Source: Chionoecetes opilio
Taxonomy: Eukaryota; Arthropoda; Malacostraca; Decapoda; Majidae
Direction of reading: 5' to 3'
NCBI GenBank assembly: GCA_016584305.1
Contig: JACEEZ010018529.1
Coordinates: forward strand, 87,501-151,500
Length of the DNA stretch: 64,000 nucleotides
The translations under genes were made by a program, and so were the position numbers. Shown one piece after another: positions 45,618-58,127 of the stretch. A model generated the notes under the pieces. The model saw only the letters and a program-made list of their open reading frames with translations. It ran no database searches and had not been told where the DNA came from. Numbering within the stretch: position 1 is the first letter of the stretch; the number at the start of each line of letters is the position of its first letter.

Positions 45618-46813
45618 CAGTCGTGGGCGTTGCGATAAGTAAAGCGATAATGCGATAAAGCGATAATATCGCTTTAACCGAAAATTTACCGCTTATCGTT
45701 TATCGCAAGACCGGAAAAACTTATCGCTTATATTTATCGCTTTCAAATTTCCTGCGATAAATCCAGCGATAAAGTAGAAGACGAAAAACCGTTACGGCGG
45801 GAGGTTACAGGCTCATTGTTACACGGCAAACAGATGCGGCCAGGCGCCTGGCGGCCCGCGCTTCTGTTGTCAGTTTCTTTGAATCCGTCAAATTTCTTTT
45901 GCGTCCAAACTGGACGCATCTGATCTCAGCTCTGTGTTTCATTGTGCTACCAGCGATCCAAAGCTTCTTTGTGTGTTATAACTTATATATACTTAATTCT
46001 TATTGTATATTGCTATCTTAACTAAATATCTAATTAATATATATTAGTTTTATATATTTTTTGCGTTTTGAGGTGCGCCTCGCGCGTGCCTCCCGTTCGT
46101 ACGAACGTCGCGTGATTTTGTGTTTTAACTTTTCCTTTTCAGGAAATCGTTTAGGTTTTTGCGTTTTATATTGCGTTATTAATTAGTGTCGCGGCGGGCG
46201 CGCTTCATTGTTCGAGAATAGTTAATTTAGTGATTAGTGAGTGTCAAGATGTCAGGCAAGAGGACAGTGGAGGACTTTTTCCGCGTGGAGGCCAGCAGCA
46301 GTGATGTGACTCAGGAAAGGGAGCGGAACATTTCCTCAGTGAGGCTCAGTGTCCTCAGTGAGCCTCAGTCAGTGAGCCTCAGTGAGGACAACTTTGAGTA
46401 CCTGGTGTTTCTGAAGGGAAACCTCCACCTCCTCAAGCAGAAGTTCAAGGTGCCAAGGGGGGTGGATGAGGAGGATGAGGAGATGTTTTAAATTGTTGTA
46501 TTTGTGTTTGTGATGTTGTGCTGTGATAGTTTTGTTAATTTGTCTTCATTAAATGTTGTTATAAAGTAATAAAATGTTAATTTCGGGTCCTTTAGTCTTT
46601 TATTAAGTAATATATGTGTTTTAAGTGTAAAAAGAGGTTTTTAAATGCATAAGTAGCAAAAAATAGAGTATTTTTGGATTTATCGCAGGATTTATCGCTT
46701 ATCGCTTTAAGGTATTTTGGAAATTTATCGCTTTATCGTTATAGGACTTAGCGGAAAAATTTATCGCTTTATCGTTATCGCTTTATCGCAAAATTTATCG
46801 CTGCCCACCACTG
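45618..46813. mobile_element. non-autonomous hAT-type DNA transposon with GCGATAA subterminal repeats, 1196 bp
   Basis: Ends are CAGTCGTGGGCG at the left and the reverse complement of CAGTGGTGGGCAGCGATAA at the right. The 8-bp target duplication is ACAGATAG (45610-45617 and 46814-46821). Copy A shows the uninterrupted site ACAGACAG at about 42,912-42,919. Both ends carry clusters of GCGATAA/TTATCGC motifs, in both orientations, over about 150 bp, likely transposase-binding sites. The interior holds one small ORF (46237-46491). Confidence 0.92.
46237..46491 (+). CDS. 84-residue ORF inside the hAT element, likely internally deleted transposase
   Basis: The N-terminus MSGKRTVEDFFRVEASSS runs directly into LSEDNFEYLVFLKGNLHLL, which resembles the extreme C-terminus of hAT transposases (the conserved end motif after the dimerisation region). 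The catalytic core, zinc finger and insertion domain are missing, so it cannot be an active transposase. An upstream AT-rich/GC-rich leader and AATAAA-like signals downstream (near 46,565) remain. KRTVEDFF has the spacing of a PCNA-interacting (PIP-like) motif with Q replaced by K. It could be a deletion derivative or an unrelated small ORF. Confidence 0.5.
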   Translation: MSVKMSGKRTVEDFFRVEASSSDVTQERERNISSVRLSVLSEPQSVSLSEDNFEYLVFLKGNLHLLKQKFKVPRGVDEEDEEMF

Positions 46814-47157
46814 ACAGATAGTACGTTTGAGTGAAGATAGCCGAGTTACAAAGCAGATAACAAGATTATCTTACAATGTTTCTAAACTTCTGATTGTACT
46901 CTGCTGTAGAAGCATATTTTCATCAGAGGTCGAAGCATCATTAGCTTTACAGAAGCAAAACTTACACATATAAAATTGTGGACAGTGTGCGAGCCCCGGT
47001 GTGGCTTCCCGGCCTGTGGTGACGCTGCGCCTGTGTTCCGGTGTCACAGGCCTGCTGGGCGTGACTCGTCCTATCCGGTGACCTTCACTGTCACTGCCCT
47101 CCGCGCGCTGCCCACTTGTGTGACCACCAGCACCATGTTGGGGTTTTAGCTCATGAA

Positions 47158-47202
47158 AACGTGTGTGTGTGTCTGTGTGTTTGTCTGTCACACACACACA
47201 CA

Positions 47203-47246
<44 letters not shown>
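47158..47246. repeat. (GT)n/(CA)n
   Basis: GT run followed within 30 bp by a CA run, a potential hairpin. Confidence 0.92.
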
Positions 47247-47249
<3 letters not shown>

Positions 47250-47499
47250 CTAATGTTGTCTCATCACATAAAGAAAATAATATATTTTGGTAATTAATAC
47301 TATACATACTTAGCAATACGTAGAATAATAGCCAGTATAATGTTATCATGACAGACAGCACGCTGCAGATGGACGAACAATTTATTTAGATACTTCCATT
47401 TAATAAGCTAGCCGGGCATAAAAACATGTATGTAGCTACTGTACTTAATATAATCATACAGTATATGAATATTGCCTGCTTCTTAACTCATAACAATTC

Positions 47500-47750
47500 C
47501 TACTCTACGATAACAAATGGAAGCCAACAAGTTAGGATTGTCCCCAGCATGAATCCTGAAATCCTGGTTCAGTTGTTTTGCTCCCGTGCACGAGTCAGCA
47601 GCCCGCGTCATGAACACTGACAGGAACAACAAGGTGTCGATGGGTCGTGAGATACCATGCGTGTTGAGATACAAGTACATTACATCCCTGCATAAGAGGA
47701 GCATGACAACTAATGGAATGAAGGTAACTAGAGGCGCAAGGTTGACCCTC
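47500..47750 (-). other. candidate membrane-protein exon or relic
   Basis: The minus-strand frame reads RRVNLAPLVTFIPLVVMLLL, CRDVMYLYLNTHGISRPIDT, LLFLSVFMTRAADS. That is two hydrophobic segments around a polar loop, of the type seen in multi-pass receptors. An AG acceptor is possible near 47,750 (CTCCTCAG). The best consensus acceptor just upstream would introduce a TAA in this frame. No donor is clear. It could equally be 3' UTR of the Ly6-like gene read by chance. Confidence 0.2.
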
Positions 47751-48082
47751 CTTGCATAGGACGCTGAGGAGCCTTGACATTATCTGCAAATATCAGAAAT
47801 AAATTTACCTTTGCATTGCATGTTCCTTAATGCCTAAAAAGGATTCTGACAAACTTATGAAAAATAACGCATATCGGTACAATGGATATAAATACATATC
47901 TAAAAATAAACACGTAACAACGTTGAAATATATAAGAATGGAGTTTGGTCTACATGGAAAAAGAAAGAAAAAAAAACTCCGCAGAAACCTTTGCGAGCCA
48001 GGAGGGCAAACGGGAGGTCCATCATCTGCGCCTCCCTGTCATACTGTGGCGGTGTCTGCCTGTAGGTGGCACGTGGGCCTCG

Positions 48083-49429
48083 CTAGTAGTACACGTGCAC
48101 CAAGCGTCTAGCAGCGGGCAGCAGCAGCGTGACTACAAGTGTCGGCAGCAGGGGCGCGGGCTGCAGGCCGGTGGCCGCGTTACAGTTGTCTTCGGTGCAA
48201 CAGGAGACGTCAGTATAGTGTGTCTTTAGTTCCTCCTTGCCTGCAACATAAAGAGGGCAAAGAGAGGGGTTGAGGGAGAATTAAGCTGAAGCGACAAAGA
48301 AACCCAGTCACGGGAGCAACTATATATAGCAGCCACAATAAAGCCATCTTAGTTTAAGACTTGCAGTGTCATTACGATTTTTTCTCCCTTATTTTTTTTC
48401 TACGTTATAGGAAAACTGGCCATATTCGCAATACTCTGTGAGTCAGCGCAATCGAAGATTTAATTAATCTGGCTTGCATGAGCTATATAAGAACAGCTCA
48501 GTGACTTGTGAGATGATGTGGTATCATGAATTAGCGGGAGGTCAGGACTGGGGGTCAGGCGTCATGCATGCGTTGTTCTTAAGTCTATCGTCTTACATGT
48601 GTGAATAATGGAACATTCATAGCCTTCAACTTGATAAGGATTAGTCCAGGTGGCTGTGATGTCGTTCAGGCGTCATGAGAAGCTGAAGTATAAGGTGGAG
48701 CAGAGGTGCATCGTGGGGCGCCCTAACCCAACCCGCCCTCCACCTTGTCTTATGGTGAGTCTTTCTTAGAGTGTTATTTGAGTAAACACAGGCTGACATG
48801 CATACTAGTGGAATCATCTGTGTCCTATCATGGTTAGCGGGTGATGATCCCAACAGCCGTGACTCAGCGGTCATGACGGGATTCTCAAAGATAAGCAGTG
48901 CGAGGGAATGCCCTGGGAACCGTATAGGGCAGCCCCGCCACGGCCCACGAGGCACTCCGGAAGCCGTCATCCTGAAGGGCAAGTTATTGTTGTTGTTCTC
49001 GCGGGTTCTCTGCGCTAATACTCTGCCGTCTGCGTCGTCGTCAGGAGACATGAAGTTTGCTTTAAGGATAGAAGGACTGCACTGAAGGTTTTACACCTTG
49101 GGTTTATATTTCACTATGGCCACACACTGTGATGATTGCTGGCTCACACCAACTCAACCTAAAACTAATCAATCTCCTGTACCTATCTGCCATCTGTCAT
49201 CCCTTATTTGCCTCTGTCCCTTGGTCACCACGTCGTCATTTCATCCTCACCAGAAAGTTCTCCACGACTTGAACCTTTTGGGACGCCTTTGATGCCTTGC
49301 AACCAATACACAAGATCAACTGACCATCTATCTATTAAATACGGCATCTATCTAAATGAATAAATATCTATACAGTAAAACCTCTCGTATTCGGACCCTC
49401 ATTATTCGGACTTTGACATTATTCGGCCT

Positions 49430-49471
<42 letters not shown>

Positions 49472-49507
49472 GGGTCGAAATTTCCTAGCTATAATACATA
49501 CACCTGG

Positions 49508-49538
<31 letters not shown>

Positions 49539-52492
49539 GTGGTCGAAATTTCCTGCTATATACTGTACACCTCGATTTTTTTTTTTTTTTTTACATATCC
49601 CTTCATATATAATCTCCCCATTATTCGGATCCTGCATTACTCGGACCACTCCTTGGCCCAATTAGTCCGAATAGAGAGGTTTTACTGTATATCTTTAAAA
49701 GTCAATTGATCTAGCCAATACGCATCATATTAACGCAGAACTTCGTCTTTATGACAGCTCAGAAGTTACGTTATCGCCCTTCGCTAGCTGGGTGGGTGTG
49801 TGTGTGTGGTGTGTGTGTGTGGGTGGGTGGGGGGTTAGAGGTAGCGGCTGACTGCGTTCCAATACAAATAGTTTACCGATATTTCCGCAATTATCAGGAA
49901 CAGCGAATAGCCAGACAAGTGTTAATAGCTCCTGCGTTATTCTCGGATCGCAACGCTTAGTAATTATTGCTATCATTTTCAGATAGAGATGAAGGTTTGT
50001 CTTGGTGTGTGTGTGAGAAGACTGAGGCAAACTTCTGAGACCGCTACAACTGATGAAAAAGATAGATTAACATGGATATACAAACAGAGAGACAATTATA
50101 TACTCCTACATAGACTAACAAATATGCAGACACAAACAAACCAAGAAAACAAAAGGCTACAAACAAAAGGCTAGCTGCGTCAATAAACGACTTAGAATAG
50201 CCTTCGTATGTTGCATTCACGGCCCAGAGGCAACTACAACACTGCAATTAGGGGAGAGCGGGGCAGGTTGCATCGAGGGTAGGTTGCATCATTGCCTCTA
50301 ACTCGCATGTTATCACACGTACATCGTCTTAATACTACTACTACTACTAATACTACTATAAACTACTACTACTACTACTACTACAACTACAACAATAATA
50401 ATAAAAAAAAAAAAAGTTAATGCGAGTTAGAGGCAATGATGCAACCTACCCTCGATGCAACCTGCCCCGCTCTCCCCTACAACACTGTAACTACTGCCAC
50501 ACCATACACAAAGGGTGCCAGTGTAAAGCTTCCCCTATGCAATTAATACTGATGGAGGCAATGGATCTCCGTGGGTAATAAAGAAGTCTCCCATCCAACA
50601 TCTTGCCTACAGATCCTTCCTCTTTTCTGCATTCACGTCTCTTTCCCTTTTCCTCTCTCCTCTCCCTTTTTCTGTACTTTCTAGTTTCCCTTTCCACTTT
50701 CCCAAATTACCCTTATTCTTTTTTCCCCTCCATTTCCTTCTCGTTTCCCTTCCCCTCCTGTAACTTCCCTTCCTCTCTTCCTTTTTACCTTCCCTCGCCC
50801 TCTACCTAAGAATACACGGCGGCTACACAAACACAAGCGACATTTTATTAAGACGTTGCGGTAAGTCACATGCGAAAAATTAAATCAAGAATAAGTCACA
50901 CGTCACATACTGTATACACATCCTTCTTCCCCTCTAGTGATGCATCTCTCCCACTCCCTATAACCTTCCTCCCTCACGACCCTCTTCCCTTTCATCCCTT
51001 TTTATTCCACCTCTCCTATTTTCTTTACTTTCATGTATCCCTTTTCACCCTCCTAAATCATTCGCATCATTTTTCTCACTTCCTTTTTCTCCTTGTCTCC
51101 CTTCTCCTTTCTTCTCCCTTCCTCTCCTTCTTATCTTCCCTCTCTTCCTTCCTTCCATTCTCCTTTTTTCTCTCTTTCTGTACCTTCCCTACTTGGCTTC
51201 CCTTCCTTTCTTACCCTTCCTCTCCCCTCTCCTCTCTTCTACCCCTTCCCTGCCTCCTTCCCTGCCTCTCTCCCCTTCCTCCTGCATCCAAATCAATCCC
51301 CTTTGACGGCCGGTCGCTGGGTCCTCAATGTTAATATGATGAAAGCCTTTACCGAGAGGAAGGGGATACGAGATGTGATAAGAGACTGGAGGACGAAGGG
51401 AAGGGTATAAGAGGAGAGGGGAGGGAAGGGTAAGAAAGGAAGGGAAGGACAAGGGAAGCAACGGAAGGGAGAAAAGGGAGAATGGAAGGAAAGGAAAGGG
51501 AAGATAAAAAAAAGAGGAAGGGAGAAGAAAGGAAGGGAAGGGAGACGAGGAGAAAGAAATGGAGAGGGAAAAAATGCTGTGGATAATTTGGGGAGGTGGA
51601 AAAGGAGACAGGATAGAAAAGAAAAGGGAGAGGAAAGAAAAAGAGAAAGAGACGTGAAGGCAGACAAGAAGGATAGTGGAAGGAAGAGATCAGAAGAAAA
51701 GAAGACTAGAGATGAGAAGAGAGAAAGGGAGTGATGGGAGAGACTAGAGATGGGAGAAACTAGATGATGGGAGAAACTAGATGATGGGAGAAACTAGATG
51801 ATGGGAGAAAGTAGATGATGGGAGAAACTAGATGATGGGAGAAACTAGAGATGAAAAGAGAGGAAGGAAGAGATGGGAGAGGAGGATGGAGGAGAGGAGG
51901 AGAGGAGAGACATACATAGGATAGGACAAGTGCTTGTGGGCCCTTCGGACCCATGTATTGATGTTTGTAGTAGTAGTATATATTAGACAACATGTGATTG
52001 CAAACTCCAATCGTGTTGTTGCTGTCGTTGATCACTGGTCAAAGTGCCTTGGGGTAGACCACGTTCCGTGTGATTCCAACCCTTTGTGTTCCGTGTGATT
52101 CCAACACACACTCATACACGCACACAAACGTTAAGTCCATTAGCCTACTGAGTTTGTGGAATGCGGCAAGACGTTACCGCAGAGTTTTTCCTTTAATCTA
52201 ATACTCCTAAAGTGTGTTTAGCCCAAAACCCCCCTTCAAAATGATTCAATCGACATAGGAACCAAGCCGCTTACCACCTACGATTTATTTTCGATTTTCT
52301 GAGCCTACTCTCATCAAAATTGAATTTACAGTTTCGGCTACCCAAAACAGACAGACACACACACAGACAGACAGACAGACACACGGCTACTCCTATAGTA
52401 TATTAGATACAACGAAATCATAACTCACTGTTTGTACACATTTCCTTGGTGCCACACCCTCGCTGCACTTGTCCCGTCTCCATGTGCATTTT
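48083..52492 (-). CDS. Ly6/uPAR (quiver/sleepless-like) GPI-anchored protein, 3' two exons
   Basis: Two exons join in phase: 52492-52429 (acceptor TTGTTTCAG, donor GTGAGT) and 48240-48083 (acceptor TGTTGCAG, stop TAG). The first reads KMHMETGQVQRGCGTKEMCTN and shares an AGC codon with the second. The second reads KEELKTHYTDVSCCTEDNCN, then small residues, a hydrophobic run (LLPTLVVTLLL) and a short tail. The CC-x4/5-CN ending and the RGC..C spacing are signatures of the three-finger LU domain in arthropod quiver/sleepless proteins. The hydrophobic end fits a GPI-attachment signal, placing the product at the cell surface. The signal peptide and the first cysteines must lie on earlier exons, which I did not find up to 64,000, so the gene is 5'-partial. 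Family membership is well supported; which member it is, and its target, are unknown. Confidence 0.72.
48641..49051 (-). other. unrecognised open frame, 136 codons
   Basis: Non-repetitive composition (GVPRGPWRGCPIRFPGHSLA, ESRLLGSSPANHDRTQM). No domain recognised and no splice support. It lies within the intron of the Ly6-like gene on the same strand. It could be a remnant of a dispersed repeat. Confidence 0.18.
49373..49687. mobile_element. pogo/Tigger-like MITE, 315 bp
   Basis: Termini CAGTAAAACCTCTCGTATTC and the reverse complement of CAGTAAAACCTCTCTATTC, flanked by TA. Repeated ATTCGGA motifs. Three poly-T runs (about 49432-49468, 49508-49537, 49575-49592) interrupt it. Confidence 0.82.
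49692..50248. other. no gene seen
   Basis: GT/GGGT tract at 49,790-49,835; otherwise unremarkable intronic sequence of the Ly6-like gene. Confidence 0.5.
50251..50477. mobile_element. MITE with GGGGAGAGCGGGGC termini, copy 2
   Basis: 227 bp, about 60-bp terminal inverted repeats, TA flanks, centre of CTA and AAT trinucleotides. In the intron of the Ly6-like gene. Confidence 0.82.
50590..51910. repeat. pyrimidine-rich then purine-rich low-complexity block
   Basis: 50,600-51,295 is almost all C/T on the plus strand; 51,350-51,910 is almost all A/G. A short GATGATGGGAGAAACTA tandem lies at 51,765-51,845. Intronic to the Ly6-like gene. Confidence 0.85.
51911..52428. other. no gene seen; short tandem duplications
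   Basis: CCGTGTGATTCCAAC occurs twice (52,065-52,108) and an ACAGACAGACACACA tract lies near 52,350-52,383. Confidence 0.5.
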
Positions 52493-52790
52493 CTGAAACA
52501 ACATCAAGGAATTAGTAACACAAAAGTACTTAGATTCCATTACAATTTTTTTTTTTATGGTTTGATCTTTTTTATTTTTTATTCCTAGTTATTATGGCGC
52601 CTAGGTAAGTTTTTAGGAAATCATCCGCAACTGGTAGAAGATTAATAGTGGTGGTGGTAGTGGTCTGGTTACGTAGTCCACCACCACCACCAGCTCATGC
52701 CTATTTCTATAAACATACTGTATGACCACAATGTATTAGCAGTACACAGACTGAAGGATAAGTGGTGGTGGTCGTGTGGTAGAAATAGTG

Positions 52791-53346
<556 letters not shown>

Positions 53347-53527
53347 CGTGTGGTAACAGTGACAGTCTGGACATTAGTGGTGGGTTACGTCACACAATCA
53401 TTAATCTTGGAGAAAAAAAACTTTTCCTTCTTCCCTTTTCCTCTCTGGCCTGTCAAATTAATCTGTGCCGGGTGTCAGCTCTTTCTCTCTCCCTGCCTCC
53501 GTCTTTATTTCTTTTCTCTCTTTCTTC

Positions 53528-53825
<298 letters not shown>

Positions 53826-54273
53826 TGGAGATAAAAGTCTTGGTGGCTTATAGAGAATATATTTCCTCTATCGGCACCTCGTTCGCGCCACCTTTCTTTC
53901 CTCCCCTCGTTCATTCCCCTCCCTTCCTCCTCTCCTTCCTTCCCTCTTCTCCCCTCCCTTCCTCTTCTCCCTTCCACCTCTCCCTCCTTCCCTCTCCTCC
54001 CCTCCCTTCCTCCTCTCCTTCCTTCCCTCTCCTCCCCTCCCTTTCTACCTCTCCTTACTTCCCTCTCTTCCCCTCCCTTCCTCCTCTCCCTTCTTCTCTC
54101 TGTTCACTGTGCTTTGTCTGTCTGTCTAATAAATTCTTCTATCTGATTATTCGTATCAATCATTTTTCCTATCTTTCCTATCAATATATTCGAATAGATA
54201 TGTATCAGTATCAGTCTTTCTATATCTTGCCGCCCAAAACATCCCTCCTACCCCATTCAGTATGCTCCCCTTA

Positions 54274-54274
<1 letters not shown>

Positions 54275-54308
<34 letters not shown>

Positions 54309-54662
54309 ACTACTTACTACTACTTATTACTTACTACTACTTACTACTACTTACTACTTATTACTTACTTACTACTACTTACTACTTACTACTTACTACT
54401 ACTACTACTTACTACTAGTTACTACTACTTACTACTACTTATTACTTACTACTACTTAGTACTACTTACTACTAACTACTTACTACTACTGCTACTACTT
54501 ACTACTACTTACTACTTACTACTACTTACTACTACTTACCACTACTTACTATTGCTACTACTACTACTACACTTACTACTACTACTACTACTACTGCTAC
54601 TTACTACTACTTACTACTTAATACTACTACTACTACTACTTCACTTGCTACTACTACTAATA
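54275..54662. repeat. (TAC/TTAC)n array
   Basis: TACTACTTAC-type units, about 390 bp. Confidence 0.94.
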
Positions 54663-54814
54663 CACGACATCGATATGCAAAACCTCAACATTCATTAATC
54701 TTCTCCACTCCAACAGGCACAGAGGCTCGAATAACCAGACAATTAATGAGCGTGGCCTTAAAACTGACCGCTTGCCTTACTTCCCGCGTAATGATTCCTG
54801 TGACCTGTGGCTGG

Positions 54815-55745
54815 ACTTTTGGGCTTGGAAACTGGGCTGTGATGTATTTCTAAAGGTCTGTAGGCTTTCTAGCGCTTGGAAACTGGGCTGTGATGTATTT
54901 CTAAAGGTTTGTAGGCTTTCTTGGGTTTGGAAACTGGGCTGTGATGTATTTCTAAAGGTCTGTAGGCTTTCTAGGGCTTGGAAACTGGGCTGTGATGTAT
55001 TTCTAAAGGTCTGTAGGCTTTCTAGGGCTTGGAAACTGGGCTGTGATGTATTTCTAAAGGTCTGTAGGCTTTCTAGGGCTTGGAAACTGGGCTGTGATGT
55101 ATTTCTAAAGGTTTGTAGGCTTTCTTGGGTTTGGAAACTGGGCTGTGATGTATTTCTAAAGGTCTGTAGGCTTTCTAGGGCTTGGAAACTGGGCTGTGAT
55201 GTATTTCTAAAGGTTTGTAGGCTTTCTAGGGCTTGGAAACTGGGCTGTGATGTATTTCTAAAGGTCTGTAGGCTTTCTAGGGCTTGGAAACTGGGCTGTG
55301 ATGTATTTCTAAAGGTCTGTAGGCTTTCTAGGGCTTGGAAACTGGGCTGTGATGTATTTCTAAAAGTCTGTAGGCTTTCTAGGGCTTGGAAACTGGGCTG
55401 TGATGTATTTCTAAAGGTCTGTAGGCTTTCTAGGGCTTGGAAACTGGACTGTGATGTATTTCTAAAGGTCTGTAGGCTTTCTAGGGCTTGGAAACTGGGC
55501 TGTGATGTATTTCTAAAGGTCTGTAGGCTTTCTAGGGCTTGGAAACTGGACTGTGATGTATTTCTAAAGGTCTGTAGGCTTTCTTGGGCTTGGAAACTGG
55601 GCTGTGGGCTATTTTGGGCTTGTAAATTGGGTTTTGTTGCATTTCTAAAGGTTTGTGGGCTTTCTCTGGCTAGGAAACTGGACTGTGGACTATTTTGGGC
55701 TTGCAAATTGGGTTTTGTGGCATTTCTCTAAGTTTGTGGGCTTTT
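54815..55745. repeat. 51-bp minisatellite, about 15 copies plus diverged units
   Basis: Unit GGCTTGGAAACTGGGCTGTG, ATGTATTTCTAAAGGTCTGT, AGGCTTTCTAG. Because 51 is 3 x 17, long frames are open on both strands (17-residue repeats). The last units are truncated to 36-45 bp variants. Confidence 0.96.
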
Positions 55746-55749
55746 GCGT

Positions 55750-56095
55750 AAAGATGGATGGAGAGCGTTGCAGCCTCGGGAAAGAAAACAGAGTGTGGGG
55801 GAGCAATATCTCTTTCGGGCGCAATAAAGGATGTTTCGACCTTCCATCTGGCGTCTTCTGGAGGCTAGATATGAGTTTCTTGGACGCTAAAAAAAGAACA
55901 GACAAAAAAAAAAAGGAAAAAGAAAGAAAACCACGGCTGGGGAAGTGAATATATAGCTCAGTCAGCGGTTTTGGGTGGTGGAGGAGACAGGATATATACT
56001 CGTATACAAAAAAAGTATATTGAAAGAGGCTCGTTGACGTATTGCCACACATCTTATCGGAGGGAATTTTTTTTATGCCTCAAGGTTTTTTTACT
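55750..56095. other. no gene seen
   Basis: Unique sequence with A-rich tract 55,889-55,932; an open frame merely continues from the 51-bp repeat. Confidence 0.45.
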
Positions 56096-56129
56096 CTCTT
56101 TTACTCTCTACTTTTTTTACTCTCTCTAC

Positions 56130-56480
56130 TCTACCTCCTCTCCCTCCTTCCCTCTCTTCTCCTCCCTACTTCCCTCTCTTCTCCTCCCTACTCCCCTCTC
56201 TTCTTCTCCCTACTCCCCTCTCTTCTCCTCCCTACTTCCCTCTCTTCTCCTCCCTACTTCCCTCTCTTCTCCTCCCTACTTCCCTCTCTTCTCCTCCCTA
56301 CTCCCCTCTCTTCTCCTCCCTACTTCCCTCTCTTCTCCTCCCTACTTCCCTCTCTTCTCCTCCCTACTCCCCTCTCTTCTCCTCCCTACTCCCCTCTCTT
56401 CTCCTCCCTCCTTCCCTCTCTTCTCCTCCCTACTCCCCTCTCTTCTCCTCCCTACTCCCCTCTTCCCCTCTCTTCCTCCT
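56130..56480. repeat. 22-bp CT-rich minisatellite
   Basis: TCCCTCTCTTCTCCTCCCTA plus CT, about 15 copies with C/T variation. Confidence 0.94.
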
Positions 56481-56612
56481 TCTTCTCTATGTTCTATTTT
56501 ATTTTCGTCTGGTTGTTTCTATATGTTATTGTCTTTATTTGTCTGTGTGTCTGTTTGTTTGTTTGCGTACCCTCAGTTCTATTTTTGTCTTCTCTCTCTG
56601 TATTTGTAATTG

Positions 56613-56646
<34 letters not shown>

Positions 56647-56659
56647 ATTTTTAACTGGA

Positions 56660-56995
56660 AAAAACGATCTCCATTTGTAAAAGCATCAAATATTAACCTA
56701 TTCAAACCATTAAACTAACCTAACCTGACCTAACCCTCAAACTAACCTAACTTAACCTAGCCTATGAAAAATTGTATGGTTGCACGAAATTTCATTGTTA
56801 CATACACACTCGTTCTGACCTATAGAAACAGTAGAAGGTGAAAAATACTTGAATCCAGACACAGACATGTTCTAAATATTAGCCAGAGGCGGTACTACGA
56901 AATCCTTCAAGAAAAATATGATCTTCTTGGTGTGTTAGGGTGGCAGTTACGTCGCCGAGTGTCTGATTGAGGGTGGCCTTAACTTCCTGCCGCTA
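56660..56995. other. no gene; degenerate AACCTAACC tract
   Basis: 56,695-56,765 has AACCTAACCTGACCTAACC-like sequence; the rest is unannotated. Confidence 0.5.
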
Positions 56996-56999
56996 TAAT

Positions 57000-57618
<619 letters not shown>

Positions 57619-57754
57619 GCAATGACACTGAATCACGCGAGTATCTCCATTGTGATCATATTGACAATAAAGGAGCAAACCCACACACCAAAATAGAGTC
57701 AACAAATTTAACGAAAAGCGAAACCTTACTTATTGAATGGGGATTAATATGAAG

Positions 57755-57761
<7 letters not shown>

Positions 57762-57836
<75 letters not shown>

Positions 57837-57837
57837 A

Positions 57838-57874
<37 letters not shown>

Positions 57875-57899
57875 GAGAGAGAGAGAGAGAGAGAGATAG

Positions 57900-57941
<42 letters not shown>
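57762..57941. repeat. (GT)n then (GA)n
   Basis: GT at 57762-57835 and GA at 57841-57941. Confidence 0.96.
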
Positions 57942-57946
<5 letters not shown>

Positions 57947-58127
57947 TGCCAAAAAAGGGGGAAATGTGCCAGACATCAGAGGTCATATGGCACGAGAGAG
58001 AGAGAGAGATAAATAGAGAGAGAAAAAAAAGAGGGAAAAAAAGAGAGAGACGAACAAACAGACAGAAACGGAAATTAGGTTTCGGTAGTTTGCATCTTTC
58101 AAAACTTTATTAGTGCCATTCCTGTGT

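Noticed and set aside
48650..48754. Plus-strand candidate exon (MSFRRHEKLKYKVEQRC... with ATG/GTGAGT donor)
   Set aside because: Short, no family, no partner exon, and on the opposite strand within the Ly6-like intron.
49098..49292. 64-codon plus frame
   Set aside because: No splice sites, no domain, unremarkable composition.
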